A stretch of 60,200 bases of DNA from Chloroflexota bacterium. GTDB lineage: Bacteria > Chloroflexota > Dehalococcoidia > UBA2985. This document shows positions 18,120 through 26,298 of this stretch, piece by piece. The translations under genes were made by a program, and so were the position numbers. The DNA is taken from the NCBI GenBank assembly GCA_016210515.1, contig JACQTZ010000027.1, forward strand, positions 1-60,200, given 5' to 3'. Each line of letters opens with the position of its first letter. Position 1 is the stretch's first letter. The notes under the pieces were generated by a model that saw nothing but the letters and a program-made list of their open reading frames with translations, had not been told where the DNA came from and did no database searches.

Positions 18120-18159
18120 CCTATTAGTACCTACTTGCAGAAAAGGGCGTCATAATCAA

Positions 18160-18266
18160 CCGCTCGTGGTGAGCTCCGTTTCCACTCCATTCCATACGGA
18201 GTCCGATGAAATCGGACTTGTCGAACCATGAGCGGTTCACCCTTCGACAAGCTCAGGGTGAGCGAG
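18160..18266. repeat. REP-like palindromic repeat, composite
   Basis: The arms CCGCTCGTGGTGAGC (18160) and TTGTCGAACCATGAGCGG (to 18235) belong to the dispersed CCGCTCGTGG...CCACGAGCGG family. Here they are separated by about 45 bp that includes a TCCGATGAAATCGGA hairpin. A second inverted repeat, TTCACCCTTCGACAAGCTCAGGG with GTGAGC, follows. Confidence 0.65.
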
Positions 18267-18376
18267 TTTGGGGTGGAGCTTGTGTGCGCTGATTTATGAA
18301 ACTTTGTACTAATGGCAGCCACGGCACTGACCTGCTCTCAGGGACTCGTCGTGAACTTCTTGAGAAGGCATACTGA

Positions 18377-19009
18377 ATGACAGAAACAGCAGTAACCATC
18401 GTGGACTACGGCGCGGGCAACCTGCGCAGCGTGGCCAAGGCCGTGGAGAAGCTGGGCCACTCCCCCCAGATTACCAGCGACCCCGAAAAGCTCCTCAAGG
18501 CCAAGGCCGTGATCTTCCCTGGGCAGGGAGCTTCGGAGTCCGCCATGAGAGCACTTCACCAGAGGGGCCTAGTGGCTCCTATCAAAGAGATAATCGAAAA
18601 AGGAGTGCCTTTCTTTGGGGTATGCCTAGGCCTGCAACTGCTGCTGGACTCCTCGGAGGAAGGCCCCACGCCCTGCCTGGGACTGGCACGTGGACGGGTG
18701 CTCCTGTTGCCCCCCGCGGTCAAAAGACCCCACATGGGATGGAACCAGGTCGCCTTGCACGGCACACACCCTGTATTCGAGGGGGTCAAGAGCGGTTCCT
18801 ACTTCTACTTCGTGCACAGCTACTACGCCGCTCCCCAGGACCAGGCTCTGGTCCTGGGCACCACAGAGTACGGCCTGCGGTTCTGCAGCGTCATGGCCAT
18901 GGATAACCTGGTGGCCACCCAGTTCCACCCGGAGAAGAGCGGCGCCCTGGGCCTCCGCCTGTACGAGAACTTCCTGAAGTCGATGGTCGAGAGGAGAGTT
19001 GGACGTTAG
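18377..19009 (+). CDS. hisH: Imidazole glycerol phosphate synthase, glutaminase subunit
   Basis: Histidine biosynthesis: releases ammonia from glutamine for HisF. 210 aa, class-I amidotransferase fold. The catalytic Cys is in FFGVCLGLQLLLD and His/Glu are in ATQFHPEKSG; the opening IVDYGAGNLRSV and HMGWNQV are typical of HisH. It overlaps closely with hisA (ATG two bases after its stop). hisF is not adjacent, so the histidine genes are dispersed. Confidence 0.97.
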   Translation: MTETAVTIVDYGAGNLRSVAKAVEKLGHSPQITSDPEKLLKAKAVIFPGQGASESAMRALHQRGLVAPIKEIIEKGVPFFGVCLGLQLLLDSSEEGPTPCLGLARGRVLLLPPAVKRPHMGWNQVALHGTHPVFEGVKSGSYFYFVHSYYAAPQDQALVLGTTEYGLRFCSVMAMDNLVATQFHPEKSGALGLRLYENFLKSMVERRVGR

Positions 19010-19010
19010 C

Positions 19011-19724
19011 ATGGAAGTCATTCCCGCCATAGACCTGCGAGGGGGCAGGTGTGTACGTCTTTACCAGGGAGACTACAGCAGGGAGACGGTGTACTCCGAC
19101 GACCCACTGGAGGTGGCCCTGCGATGGCAGGAAATGGGCGCTCCCCGCATCCACGTCGTAGACCTGGATGGCGCAGCGTCCGGCATCCAGGCCAACCTGG
19201 AGGTGATCCAGCGACTGGTTGGCCCTGTGCATGTGCCCCTCCAGGTGGGAGGAGGGATTCGCGACATGATGTCGGTGGAGAAGCTCCTGGGCATGGGAGT
19301 GCGGCGCGTGGTACTGGGCACCAGCTCGGTGGAGAACCCGACCCTGGTGGAGCAGGCGTGCCGTCGCTTCGGGTCAGAGGCCGTCATCGTGGGGGTGGAC
19401 GCCAGGGACGGCATGGTGGCTATCCGAGGATGGCAGCGCTCCTCCTCCATCACCGCTTTGAACCTTATCCACAGGATGATGGCGCTGGGAATAAGGCGAT
19501 TCATCTACACCGACATCTCGCGAGATGGGACCCTGACGGAGCCTAACTTCCAGGCCATCGAGGACGTTATGAAGCATTGCGACGCGGCCGTGGTGGCTTC
19601 GGGGGGTGTGGCTTCCATAGAGCACCTGGAACGGCTGGCCGCCCTGGGTGTGGAGGGGGCCATCGTAGGCAAGGCCCTGTACACCGGGGACATCGACTTG
19701 AGAGAGGCGATTGCCAGGGTGTAG
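19011..19724 (+). CDS. hisA: Phosphoribosylformimino-5-aminoimidazole carboxamide ribotide isomerase
   Basis: Histidine biosynthesis, an Amadori isomerisation in a TIM barrel. About 237 aa. Seen: VIPAIDLRGGRCVRLYQGDY with the first catalytic Asp, VDLDGAASG, PLQVGGGIRD, and YTDISRDGTLTEPN with the second catalytic Asp, then VASGGVASIEHL. The ATG at 19011 gives the family's usual N-terminus; a TTG four codons earlier overlaps the ribosome site. It is translationally linked to hisH. Confidence 0.97.
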   Translation: MEVIPAIDLRGGRCVRLYQGDYSRETVYSDDPLEVALRWQEMGAPRIHVVDLDGAASGIQANLEVIQRLVGPVHVPLQVGGGIRDMMSVEKLLGMGVRRVVLGTSSVENPTLVEQACRRFGSEAVIVGVDARDGMVAIRGWQRSSSITALNLIHRMMALGIRRFIYTDISRDGTLTEPNFQAIEDVMKHCDAAVVASGGVASIEHLERLAALGVEGAIVGKALYTGDIDLREAIARV

Positions 19725-19760
19725 GGGCAGGGTTACAACTCAGGGTCTTCCGCTTATTGG

Positions 19761-19922
19761 CCTCACCCCCTCTCTAACTCTCCCCCTCAAAGGGGGAGAG
19801 TATTATCCCTTCCCCCGAGGACGGGGGAAGGGATAAAGGTGCCCCCCACCAGATTGCCACGCTCGGGGACTCGCTCGCAATGATAGTGAACAGCGTAGGG
19901 GCGGGTTTCGAACCCGCCCCTA
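19761..19922. repeat. Repeat block downstream of hisA
   Basis: Three hairpins in a row: CTCTCCCCC with GGGGGAGAG (about 19778-19800), CCCTTCCCCC with GGGGGAAGGG (19807-19832), and TAGGGGCGGGTT with AACCCGCCCCTA (19896-19922, loop TCG). The first two form a paired element seen also near 23819, 32868 and 35618. The third is related to the 28-bp palindrome at 43867. Confidence 0.65.
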
Positions 19923-19964
19923 TAGCACACCCCAGTATATAATGTGTCAGAAAGGCCAAGCCCA

Positions 19965-19993
19965 TTGACTAGCCACACTAGGCACGCTACACT
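19965..19993 (+). promoter_or_regulatory. Promoter of the thiamine-precursor operon
   Basis: TTGACT (19965-19970) and TACACT (19988-19993) are separated by exactly 17 bases. Transcription would start near 20000, about 25 bases before the TPP riboswitch. Confidence 0.7.
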
Positions 19994-20024
19994 CTAGGTG
20001 AACAAATACATAACACCATAGGGC

Positions 20025-20120
20025 CAAAGGGGAGCTTGGTTGAGCCAGGCTGAGAGGCCCCGACGTATCGGGGCGACCCTGAGCACCTGACCTGGGTAAT
20101 ACCAGCGGAGGGAGAGCGCC
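20025..20120 (+). ncRNA. TPP riboswitch (THI element)
   Basis: The aptamer core is unmistakable: GGGGAGC near 20028, GGCTGAGAGG at 20048-20057, a GC-rich variable hairpin (CCCCGACGTATCGGGG), ACCCTGAGCACCTGACC, and CTGGGTAATACCAGCGGAGG ending near 20112. It lies between a good promoter and the ABC transporter/thiD operon. By analogy with other THI elements, TPP binding should shut off the operon. No terminator is evident in the 60 bases before the GTG start, so translational control is more likely. Confidence 0.93.
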
Positions 20121-20182
20121 ATATCCAAGATAACTACGAATGGTCGTCGGCTAATTGCTGGCGACCATTTGCTTTATGGCCA

Positions 20183-21049
20183 GTGAACGTTCAGATGACC
20201 TCCAGGTCAGAGCACATACGAGACGGGGCTGCCTCCCGCCCCAAAATAGAGCTGGAGGGCATAGTGAAGAGCTTCTTTGTGAACGGAAGCCCGCTTCCAG
20301 TGCTCCAGGCTGTAGACCTGCGCGTCTACGACGGAGAGTTCGTGAGCCTCATCGGCCCCAGCGGCTGTGGCAAGAGCACCCTTCTCAACATCATCGCCGG
20401 CCTGGAAGAGCCTACCCAGGGAGTTATCCGTTCCGATGGCCAGCAGGCTCCTTCGACAGGCTCAGGACAGGCTCCTCGACGCCTGGGAACCATCGGCTAC
20501 ATGCACCAGAAGGACCTCCTTCTTCCCTGGCGCACCGTGCTGGACAACGCAATTCTGGGCCTGGAGCTTCGAGGAAAACCCAAAGCCCAGGCCAGAAGGC
20601 GAGCGCTGGAAATGATGGACTCCTTTGGCCTCAAAGGGTTCGAGAGAAGCTATCCCTCTCTCCTCTCCGGAGGAATGCGACAGCGGGCCGCCTTCCTGCG
20701 AACAGTGCTGGCCGACCACGAGGTCATCCTTCTGGACGAGCCTTTCGGAGCACTGGACGCCCTGACCAGGGCCAACATGCAGGAGTGGCTCCTCCAGCTC
20801 TGGGAATCATGGGAAAAGACCGTACTCCTGGTGACCCACGACGTGGAGGAGGCGGTGCTGCTGTCCGACAGGGTGTACGTGCTCACGGCCCGCCCCGGCA
20901 GGGTGAAGATGGTGTTGCCCGTGGACTTGCCCAGGCCCAGACGATTGGAGATGGTGACAGAAGGAGCCTTCGTGAAGATGAAGGCCCAGGTGCTGGCTAC
21001 CCTGAGGGAAGAGAGCGGCAGGCCCACCGGGTCGGAGGGCCAGCCATGA
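20183..21049 (+). CDS. thiZ: ABC transporter ATPase for thiamine pyrimidine precursor (ThiZ-like)
   Basis: The 288-aa nucleotide-binding subunit. Walker A GPSGCGKSTLLN, Q-loop YMHQKDLLLPW, signature LLSGGMRQRAAF, Walker B VILLDEPFGALD and switch His LLVTHDVEE all fit the nitrate/taurine/HMP importer class. The TPP riboswitch and the thiD neighbour point to import of hydroxymethylpyrimidine-type precursors. The start is a GTG. Residues about 89-97 (APSTGSGQA) are encoded by a copy of the dispersed 25-bp repeat, an unusual insertion between Walker A and the Q-loop. The stop overlaps the permease ATG (ATGA). Confidence 0.92.
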   Translation: MNVQMTSRSEHIRDGAASRPKIELEGIVKSFFVNGSPLPVLQAVDLRVYDGEFVSLIGPSGCGKSTLLNIIAGLEEPTQGVIRSDGQQAPSTGSGQAPRRLGTIGYMHQKDLLLPWRTVLDNAILGLELRGKPKAQARRRALEMMDSFGLKGFERSYPSLLSGGMRQRAAFLRTVLADHEVILLDEPFGALDALTRANMQEWLLQLWESWEKTVLLVTHDVEEAVLLSDRVYVLTARPGRVKMVLPVDLPRPRRLEMVTEGAFVKMKAQVLATLREESGRPTGSEGQP

Positions 21050-21897
21050 GAGAAAGGCCAACGACGAGCCACCTGCCAGCCCAGGGAGCGCCGGCGGCTA
21101 CTCCTGCAAAGGGCTATCCTTCGTTGATAGGACAGTGGGCACCTCCCGCGGCGCTCATTCTTCTGGCGCTGGCAGCCTGGGAGGGGACCGTGCGGCTGTT
21201 CCACGTGGCGCGATGGCTCCTGCCACCACCTTCCTCCATTGGAGCGGAGTTGGTAGAGAGCCGAAGCCTCCTGCTTAGACACACCTGGGTTACCCTGGAG
21301 GAGGTGCTTCTGGGTTTCGCCCTGGCCCTGGTGGTGGGGATAGCCCTGGCCGCCGCCATCGCCTACTCCAGAATAGTCGAGCGTGCCGCCTATCCCTTCG
21401 TCATCGCCTCTCAGACGATTCCCATCATTGCCATAGCGCCGCTGCTCCTGATATGGATAGGGTACGGCATCTGGCCCAAGGTAATCGTGGTGGTGCTCAT
21501 CTCCTTCTTCCCCATCGTGGTCAACACGGTGGACGGCCTCAAGTCGGCTGACCCGGACATGCTCAACATGATGCGCACCCTGGGAGCCAGCCGGTGGCAG
21601 CTCTTCGCCAAGGTTCAGGCGCCGTCCTCACTCCCCTTCCTCTTCTCCGGGGTCAGGATAGCCATCGCCGTGAGCGTCATTGGGGCCGTCATCGGCGAGT
21701 GGGTTGGGGCCAGCGCCGGCCTGGGCTACCTCATGACGCGCTCCGCCCCCCAGTTCCTCACCGACCGGGTGTTCGCCGCCATATTCATCCTTTCCATTAT
21801 GGGCATAGCCCTCTTCGCCTCGGTGGTGTTGGCGGAGCGCTACGCCCTGCCCTGGTACCAGTGGGAGAAACGTGAGAAAGCTACCAAAGGACGCTAA
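21046..21897 (+). CDS. thiX: ABC transporter permease (ThiX-like)
   Basis: A 283-aa membrane subunit of the same importer. Six or so helices are visible; the cytoplasmic coupling motif is the EAA-like loop MMRTLGASRWQLFAKVQAPSSLP. The N-terminal 25 residues are cytoplasmic and Pro/Ala-rich. The ATG at 21046 overlaps the ATPase stop, so translation is coupled. Homologues are binding-protein-dependent permeases of the SsuC/ThiX type. A longer frame starting at 20155 exists only because the ATPase gene is open in this frame. Confidence 0.93.
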   Translation: MRERPTTSHLPAQGAPAATPAKGYPSLIGQWAPPAALILLALAAWEGTVRLFHVARWLLPPPSSIGAELVESRSLLLRHTWVTLEEVLLGFALALVVGIALAAAIAYSRIVERAAYPFVIASQTIPIIAIAPLLLIWIGYGIWPKVIVVVLISFFPIVVNTVDGLKSADPDMLNMMRTLGASRWQLFAKVQAPSSLPFLFSGVRIAIAVSVIGAVIGEWVGASAGLGYLMTRSAPQFLTDRVFAAIFILSIMGIALFASVVLAERYALPWYQWEKREKATKGR

Positions 21898-21913
21898 CTT
21901 CGGAGGAAAACAG

Positions 21914-22942
21914 ATGAGCATGTATTCACACAAGGGAGTAGTTTTCGTAGCCGTGGCACTCTTTGCCGTGGTGCTGGTGGCAGCTTGCGACAGGGGGTAT
22001 CCCACGGCCACCCACGCTCCCACTCCTACGGCAACACCCGTTGTAACAAAGGTCAGCCTAGCCCTGGACTGGTACCCCAACTCCAACCACGCCGGCTTCT
22101 ACGTGGCCCAGGAGAAGGGGTACTATCGGGATGAGGGGCTGGAGGTGAACATCTTCGTCCCTGCCAACCCGGAGGATGTCCTCAAGACCGTGGGGGCTGG
22201 ACGGGACGACTTCGGCATCAGCTACCAGGCCGAGGTCCTCCTGGCCCGGGGCGAGGGTGTCCCAGTGAAGTCCATCGCCGCCCTGGTGCAGCACCCCCTC
22301 AACTCCATCATGACGCTGGAGGAGTCGGGCATCACCCGTCCAAGCCAGCTTGCGGGGAAAAAGGTGGGTATCACTGGCATCCCCTTCGAGGAGGCCCTCT
22401 TCTCCGCCATGCTGGAGTACGACGGCATCAGCGCGGATGACGTGACCCTGGTGAACGTGGGCTTCGACCTGGTACCGGCGCTCATTGGGAAGAAGGTGGA
22501 CGCCATCGTGGGAGCCTACTGGACCCACGAGTCCATTGTGATGGAGATGCAGGGGTTCCTCGTGAACATCCTGCGCATGGAAGAGTGGGGCGTCCCCGAC
22601 TTCTACGAGCTGGTGCTGGTAGCCAGCCAGGACACGGTGAGCAAGAGGCCAGAGGTGGTGCAGCGCTTCCTGCGGGCCACTGCCAGGGGCTTCGCCGATG
22701 CCATCGCCGACCCTCAGGGCGCGGTGGACGTGCTGGTAGCTGCCAACCCGGAGACGGACAAGGCCCTGGAGACACAGGGCATCGCACGGCTGGCCCCCAT
22801 GTGGACTGAAGGAGTGCCTGCCTTTGGCTGGCAGACCCAGGAGCGATGGGAGAGCCTGGCTAACTGGATGAAAGACCAGGGACTTCTGAGGGAAGATGTG
22901 GATGAAGGAGTAGCCTTCATCGGCCGGCTCATAGCCGAGTAG
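21914..22942 (+). CDS. thiY: ABC transporter substrate-binding lipoprotein, NMT1/THI5-like (ThiY-like)
   Basis: A 342-aa extracytoplasmic receptor. A signal peptide ends in the lipobox VAAC, then a Pro/Thr spacer. The mature start, [21 protein letters not shown], is the NMT1/THI5 hallmark seen in ThiY proteins that bind formylaminopyrimidine. [17 protein letters not shown] and [13 protein letters not shown] follow. The ATG at 21914 has GGAGG seven bases upstream. Together with the TPP riboswitch this indicates uptake of thiamine pyrimidine degradation products. Confidence 0.93.
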   Translation: MSMYSHKGVVFVAVALFAVVLVAACDRGYPTATHAPTPTATPVVTKVSLALDWYPNSNHAGFYVAQEKGYYRDEGLEVNIFVPANPEDVLKTVGAGRDDFGISYQAEVLLARGEGVPVKSIAALVQHPLNSIMTLEESGITRPSQLAGKKVGITGIPFEEALFSAMLEYDGISADDVTLVNVGFDLVPALIGKKVDAIVGAYWTHESIVMEMQGFLVNILRMEEWGVPDFYELVLVASQDTVSKRPEVVQRFLRATARGFADAIADPQGAVDVLVAANPETDKALETQGIARLAPMWTEGVPAFGWQTQERWESLANWMKDQGLLREDVDEGVAFIGRLIAE

Positions 22943-22950
22943 GAGAGCAC

Positions 22951-23766
22951 ATGCCCAGTGTAAAGAGGGCAATGACCATCGCCGGCTCCGATTCGGGAGG
23001 CGGCGCAGGAGTCCAGGCAGACCTGAAGACCTTCGCCGCCCTGGGGGTGTACGGCACATCGGCCATCACCGCCATCACGGCCCAGAACACCCTGGGCGTC
23101 ACTGCGGTGCTGGAACTGCCCCCGGAGCTGGTGGCAGCCCAGATCGACGCCATCCTCTCGGACATCGGCACCGACGCGGTGAAGACGGGAATGCTGGCCA
23201 ACTCACGCATCATCCGGGTGGTGGCCGACAAGCTGAAGGAGCACGGCCTCTCAAACCCTTCGATTCACTCAGGGCAGGCTCTGGTGGTGGACCCCGTGAT
23301 GGTGGCCAAGGGAGGAGACCGGCTCTTGCAGGAGGAGGCGGTGGAAGCCCTGAGAAGCCTGCTGATTCCCCTGGCCACGGTGGTGACCCCCAATCTCCCG
23401 GAGGCCGCGGTGCTGGTGGGCCGCAGCGTGGACTCCCTGGAGGACGCCAGGCAGGCAGCCAGGGACATTGTTGCAATGGGCGCTAGAAGCGCGGTGGTGA
23501 AGGGTGGGCACCTTCAGGGCGACGCGGTGGACGTCTTCTACGACGGCAGGAGGCTCCGAGAGTTCACCGCGCCCAGGATAGACACCACCAGCACCCACGG
23601 CACGGGCTGCACCTTCGCCTCCGCCATCGCCGCGGGGCTGGCCCAGGGCATGGCCGTGGAGGACGCGGTGGCCCGGGCCAAGGAGTACGTGACAGAGGCC
23701 ATCCGGAATGCCTTCCCCCTGGGAGGAGGCCACGGCCCCCTGAACCACTTCTACAAGATGTGGTGA
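22951..23766 (+). CDS. thiD: Hydroxymethylpyrimidine/phosphomethylpyrimidine kinase
   Basis: Phosphorylates HMP and then HMP-P to HMP-PP for thiamine synthesis. 271 aa, ribokinase fold. Seen: [64 protein letters not shown] and the anion-hole motif [15 protein letters not shown]. It follows the binding protein by eight bases, so the operon joins uptake and activation. Residues [10 protein letters not shown] before the VVDPVMV strand derive from a sequence closely matching the dispersed CCCTTCGnnnnnCTCAGGGCAGGCTCTG repeat. Confidence 0.97.
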   Translation: MPSVKRAMTIAGSDSGGGAGVQADLKTFAALGVYGTSAITAITAQNTLGVTAVLELPPELVAAQIDAILSDIGTDAVKTGMLANSRIIRVVADKLKEHGLSNPSIHSGQALVVDPVMVAKGGDRLLQEEAVEALRSLLIPLATVVTPNLPEAAVLVGRSVDSLEDARQAARDIVAMGARSAVVKGGHLQGDAVDVFYDGRRLREFTAPRIDTTSTHGTGCTFASAIAAGLAQGMAVEDAVARAKEYVTEAIRNAFPLGGGHGPLNHFYKMW

Positions 23767-23818
23767 GGCATAATACAGGGCCTCTTGATTATTTGTGAGA
23801 AGCCACAGGCATATGCAC

Positions 23819-23898
23819 CCCCATCCTAGCCTTCCCCCTTGGAGGGGGAAGGGGTAACGCTCTCCCCCTCGAGGGGGAGAGTTGGAGAGGGGATGAGG
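23819..23898. repeat. Paired hairpin repeat
   Basis: Two palindromes, CCTTCCCCC/GGGGGAAGG and CTCTCCCCC/GGGGGAGAG, stand side by side, followed by TTGGAGAGGGGATGAGG. The same pair occurs downstream of hisA. It lies between thiD and the dcd promoter. Confidence 0.65.
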
Positions 23899-23912
23899 CC
23901 GATAACCCTAAA

Positions 23913-23941
23913 TTGCGCTGCCAGGCGGAGACTGCTACAAT
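23913..23941 (+). promoter_or_regulatory. Promoter of the dcd-rib operon
   Basis: TTGCGC (23913-23918) and TACAAT (23936-23941) with a 17-base spacer. The predicted start is near 23948, 36 bases before dcd. No FMN riboswitch is visible, so the riboflavin genes look constitutively driven from here. Confidence 0.6.
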
Positions 23942-23983
23942 CCAACTGGAATCACCTGTGGTAAAACTGTTGGGGAGGGTCAC

Positions 23984-24556
23984 ATGGTCCTTAGCGACCG
24001 CACCATCAAAGAAGAGCTGGCCAAGGGGAGAATCGTCATCGAGCCTCTGGATCCATCGTGCATACAGCCCGCCAGTGTGGACCTCCACCTGGACCGCAGG
24101 ATACTGGTATTCCGCAATAGCCGTCAGCCCTTCATAGACGTGCGCAAGGAGATGCCCGACCTGACAGAGACCGAGGAGATACCCCACAATGCCCCCTTCA
24201 TCCTGCACCCGGGGGAGTTCGTCCTGGGCAGCACCCTGGAGTCGGTCGCCATCCCCGAGGACATCGTGGCGCGCCTGGAAGGGAAAAGCTCCCTGGGCAG
24301 GCTGGGCCTCCTCATCCACTCCACCGCGGGCTACGTCGACCCCGGCTGGAACGGACACCTGACCCTGGAGCTGAGCAACGTCGCCAACCTGCCCATCACA
24401 CTCTACTACGGGATGAAAATCGGACAAATCTCCTTTCTACGGCTGACCACTCCGGCAGAGAACCTCTACGGCTCCCCTGCCCTGGGCAGCAAGTACCAGG
24501 GACAGACGGAACCCACCGCCAGCAGGATACACAGGGACTTCACCAAGAGCGGATAG
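23984..24556 (+). CDS. dcd: dCTP deaminase, probably bifunctional (dUMP-forming)
   Basis: A 190-aa trimeric enzyme that converts dCTP to dUTP. The core [20 protein letters not shown] and [15 protein letters not shown], with [16 protein letters not shown], matches the bifunctional dCTP deaminase/dUTPase type known from mycobacteria and archaea, which releases dUMP directly; that assignment is inference from the GKSSLGRLG loop and length. GGAGGG lies four bases before the ATG. ribD starts five bases after the stop, so dcd leads the riboflavin operon. Confidence 0.93.
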   Translation: MVLSDRTIKEELAKGRIVIEPLDPSCIQPASVDLHLDRRILVFRNSRQPFIDVRKEMPDLTETEEIPHNAPFILHPGEFVLGSTLESVAIPEDIVARLEGKSSLGRLGLLIHSTAGYVDPGWNGHLTLELSNVANLPITLYYGMKIGQISFLRLTTPAENLYGSPALGSKYQGQTEPTASRIHRDFTKSG

Positions 24557-24561
24557 CACCC

Positions 24562-25644
24562 ATGGACTACATGAAACGCGCCTTGGAGCTGGCTCGGGAG
24601 GCTCTGGGCCTTTCCAGCTCCAACCCCTCCGTGGGAGCGGTGGTGGTAAAGGACGGCCAGATAGTGGGGGAGGGCCACACGCTGCCCCCAGGCCAGGCCC
24701 ACGCAGAGGTTGTTGCCCTGCACCAGGCAGGGGAACAGGCCAGGGGCGCTACCCTCTACACCACCCTGGAGCCCTGCTGCCATTTCGGCAAGACGCCCCC
24801 CTGCACCCGGGACATAATCAAGGCAGGGATCGCCCAGGTCCACATGGCGCTCATCGATCCAAACCCCCTGGTGAATGGCAAAGGCAAGGCTGAACTGGAG
24901 CGGGCAGGGATCAGCAGCTACCTGGAAGAGGGATGCCAGGAGGCCAGCGAGGTAGTCGAGGCGTACCTCAAGTACATAACCGTGGGCATCCCCTTCGTGG
25001 TCGCCAAGTTCGCCATGAGCCTGGACGGGAAGATCGCCACCTCATCGGGAGACTCCAAATGGATTACCTCGGAGGAGGCCCGTCGCTATGCTATGGAGCT
25101 ACGCCAGCAGACAGATGCCATCGCCGTAGGCATCGGCACCGTCCTCAGCGACGACCCAAAGCTGACCTCCCGGGATGAAGCGGGCAATCCCAGGGAAAGG
25201 CAGCCCCTGCGCATTGTGGTGGATAGCTCCGCCCGCGTGCCATTGAGAGCACAGCTACTCCGGGAGCCCGGCCCGCTCCTGGTGGCGACAGCACACGCAC
25301 CAGAGGAGAGAGTGGCGGCCCTGCGCGCTGCCGGAGCCCAGGTTCTGACTCTCCCTACCGAGGATGGCTCCGTGAACCTGAGTGGCTTGCTCAAGGTGCT
25401 GGGAGAGCGGCAGATAACCAGCCTCATGGTAGAGGGAGGCGGCACCCTGCTGGGCTCCTTCTTTGACCTGGGCCTGGTAGACAAGGTGGTGGCCTTCATA
25501 TCCCCCGTCATCCTGGGGGGAAGGCACTCTCCATCGCCGGTGGCAGGCACGGGTGCCACCACTATGGCCGACTCCATACGCCTGAAGCGGACTCGGGTAA
25601 ATGTCATTGGACAGGACGTGGTAATGACGGGGTACATGAGGTAA
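24562..25644 (+). CDS. ribD: Bifunctional riboflavin deaminase/reductase
   Basis: Performs steps two and three of riboflavin synthesis. The N-terminal deaminase domain carries the zinc ligands in GQAHAEVVAL and LEPCCHFGKTPPC; the C-terminal reductase domain (from about 145) shows AKFAMSLDGKIATSSGDSKW, GIGTVLSDDPKLTSR and MVEGGGTLLGSF. 360 aa, normal length. It is tightly packed between dcd and ribE. Confidence 0.97.
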   Translation: MDYMKRALELAREALGLSSSNPSVGAVVVKDGQIVGEGHTLPPGQAHAEVVALHQAGEQARGATLYTTLEPCCHFGKTPPCTRDIIKAGIAQVHMALIDPNPLVNGKGKAELERAGISSYLEEGCQEASEVVEAYLKYITVGIPFVVAKFAMSLDGKIATSSGDSKWITSEEARRYAMELRQQTDAIAVGIGTVLSDDPKLTSRDEAGNPRERQPLRIVVDSSARVPLRAQLLREPGPLLVATAHAPEERVAALRAAGAQVLTLPTEDGSVNLSGLLKVLGERQITSLMVEGGGTLLGSFFDLGLVDKVVAFISPVILGGRHSPSPVAGTGATTMADSIRLKRTRVNVIGQDVVMTGYMR

Positions 25645-25650
25645 GCGAGC

Positions 25651-26241
25651 ATGTTCACTGGCATTATCCAGGAGATGGGAAGGGTAAGGGAGGTCAGTGG
25701 CTCCTCCTTCAGCGTGGAAGCTGGGACTTCACTCGAAGGGATTCGAGAAGGAGACAGCATAGCCGTCAACGGGACCTGCCTCACCGTCACGACCATCGGC
25801 GGAGGGTGCTTCTTCGTGGACGTTATGCCTGAGACCCTCAGGCGCACCAACCTGGGCCTGTTGAGGCCGGGAGACCCCGTAAACCTGGAGAGGGCACTTA
25901 CCCTCAACTCCCCGCTAGGGGGCCATCTCACCCAGGGACACGTGGACGCCACGGGCACCGTCGTCTCCATACAACCGGAGGGCGACGCCCTTTTGATGAA
26001 GTTCCACGCACCTCCTCAAGTGATGAGGTACGTGGTAGAGAAGGGTTTCATCGCCGTGGATGGCATCAGCCTTACCGTGGTGAACTGGGACGCCACTACT
26101 TTCACCGTATCTGTGGTAACATACACTCAGGAGCACACTAATCTGGGCCATCGCAAGCCTGGTGACGTGGTGAATCTGGAAGTGGACATCCTGGCCAAAT
26201 ACGTGGAAAAGCTCCTGCTCACCCGTGAGCAGTCGGGATAG
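25651..26241 (+). CDS. ribE: Riboflavin synthase, alpha subunit
   Basis: Dismutates two 6,7-dimethyl-8-ribityllumazine molecules to riboflavin. 196 aa in two homologous lumazine-binding halves: MFTGIIQEMG ... VNGTCLTVTT, and HLTQGHVDATG ... VDGISLTVVNWD. The spacing from ribD is six bases. Confidence 0.97.
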   Translation: MFTGIIQEMGRVREVSGSSFSVEAGTSLEGIREGDSIAVNGTCLTVTTIGGGCFFVDVMPETLRRTNLGLLRPGDPVNLERALTLNSPLGGHLTQGHVDATGTVVSIQPEGDALLMKFHAPPQVMRYVVEKGFIAVDGISLTVVNWDATTFTVSVVTYTQEHTNLGHRKPGDVVNLEVDILAKYVEKLLLTREQSG

Positions 26242-26298
26242 CTCCAAAGTCATTCTACTTGACTATCTAACCATCTCTGGTGTCATTGGAGGGGAACC

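Noticed and set aside
18160..18266. CRISPR array
   Set aside because: Repeats are palindromic and scattered, not regularly spaced; no cas gene is in the window.
20155..21045. 580-aa reading of the permease reaching back over the ATPase gene
   Set aside because: The front part is an out-of-frame reading of the ABC ATPase; the permease begins at the ATGA overlap at 21046.
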